From Deltaproteobacteria bacterium (GTDB lineage Bacteria > Desulfobacterota > Syntrophia > Syntrophales > Smithellaceae), in NCBI GenBank assembly GCA_011046295.1, contig DSAV01000065.1, forward strand, positions 1-14,299: a DNA stretch of 14,299 bases, given 5' to 3'. The number at the start of each line of letters is the position of its first letter. Positions within the stretch are counted from its first letter, which is position 1. The position numbers and the translations under genes are program-made. This document shows positions 14,178 to 14,299 of the stretch, piece by piece. The notes beneath the pieces are model-generated. The model searched no databases and had not been told where the DNA came from. It worked only from the letters and a program-made list of their open reading frames with translations.

Positions 14178-14190
14178 GTTAATTTTACTT

Positions 14191-14219
14191 TTAATATACT
14201 AATGTCGTTTCCCTGTCAA
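14191..14219 (-). promoter_or_regulatory. Sigma-70-type promoter of rpe
   Basis: On the - strand a perfect TTGACA -35 box (14219-14214) is followed after exactly 17 bases by TATTAA (14196-14191), a four-of-six -10 match; an overlapping TATATT also exists with a 15-base spacer. Transcription would start near 14184, leaving a leader of about 20 bases that includes the ribosome-binding site. Confidence 0.65.
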
Positions 14220-14240
14220 TAAACACCATCCAACCTTTTG

Positions 14241-14278
14241 TCCGGCATCCGCCGGATTCCGCCCCGCTATAGCGGGGC
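14241..14278. repeat. Two adjacent perfect hairpins, REP-like element
   Basis: TCCGGC (14241-14246), loop ATCC, and GCCGGA (14251-14256) form one perfect stem. Four bases later GCCCCGCTATAGCGGGGC (14261-14278) is a perfect 18-base palindrome. Neither hairpin is followed by a T-run on either strand, so they are not standard intrinsic terminators. The tandem G+C-rich palindromes in an intergenic region resemble repetitive extragenic palindromes. No second copy lies in this window. Confidence 0.6.
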
Positions 14279-14299
14279 TCCACCTTCAGCCTATTTCCC

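Noticed and set aside
14241..14278. Reading the paired hairpins as intrinsic terminators
   Set aside because: Neither strand has a T-run following the stems, so a repeat element is the better description.

Overview
The window reads as a chromosomal segment of a Gram-negative anaerobe-like bacterium, most plausibly a deltaproteobacterium of the Syntrophus/Smithella type. That placement is inference: it rests on the remembered style of gene neighbours (a TPR protein translationally overlapping an M24 peptidase, gcvH next to an octanoyltransferase, rpsU followed by a LOG protein and holA), not on a marker gene. By eye, base composition is moderate (about half G+C) in the housekeeping genes and clearly more A/T-rich from about 7.4 to 12.5 kb.

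Left block (1-6793, all + strand). It holds the tail of a probable TPR protein, a second TPR protein overlapping an M24 aminopeptidase (pepP/pepQ type), the glycine-cleavage H protein (gcvH), a LipM-type octanoyltransferase, and hisC. A strong intrinsic hairpin follows hisC. Immediately after it come ribosomal protein S21 (rpsU, TTG start), a LOG-family nucleotide hydrolase, and an enlarged DNA polymerase III delta subunit (holA). gcvH and lipM form a functional pair: the second gene makes the enzyme that would load octanoate onto the H protein made by the first. A NYN/YacP-like predicted ribonuclease gene on the - strand converges on holA and overlaps its end by 14 bases.

Middle block (7435-13244, + strand). 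This is a compact glycan-modification cluster: a methyltransferase-glycosyltransferase fusion, two more class I methyltransferases with a short gap and then an overlap between genes, a large multi-pass membrane protein resembling the eukaryotic TMTC O-mannosyltransferases (GT-C fold with five C-terminal TPRs), and a stand-alone GT2 enzyme. The parts fit a pathway in which cytosolic GT2 enzymes make a lipid-linked sugar and the GT-C protein transfers it outside the membrane, with methyltransferases decorating the product. This is the most interesting candidate system in the window. The genes belong to known superfamilies; substrate and target are unknown.

Right end (13245-14299). A convergent intergenic gap with only weak terminator candidates leads to ribulose-phosphate 3-epimerase (rpe) on the - strand. 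rpe has a near-consensus sigma-70 promoter and a good ribosome-binding site. The window ends in a pair of perfect G+C-rich hairpins that look like a REP-type element. I saw no tRNA, rRNA, CRISPR array, transposase or origin.
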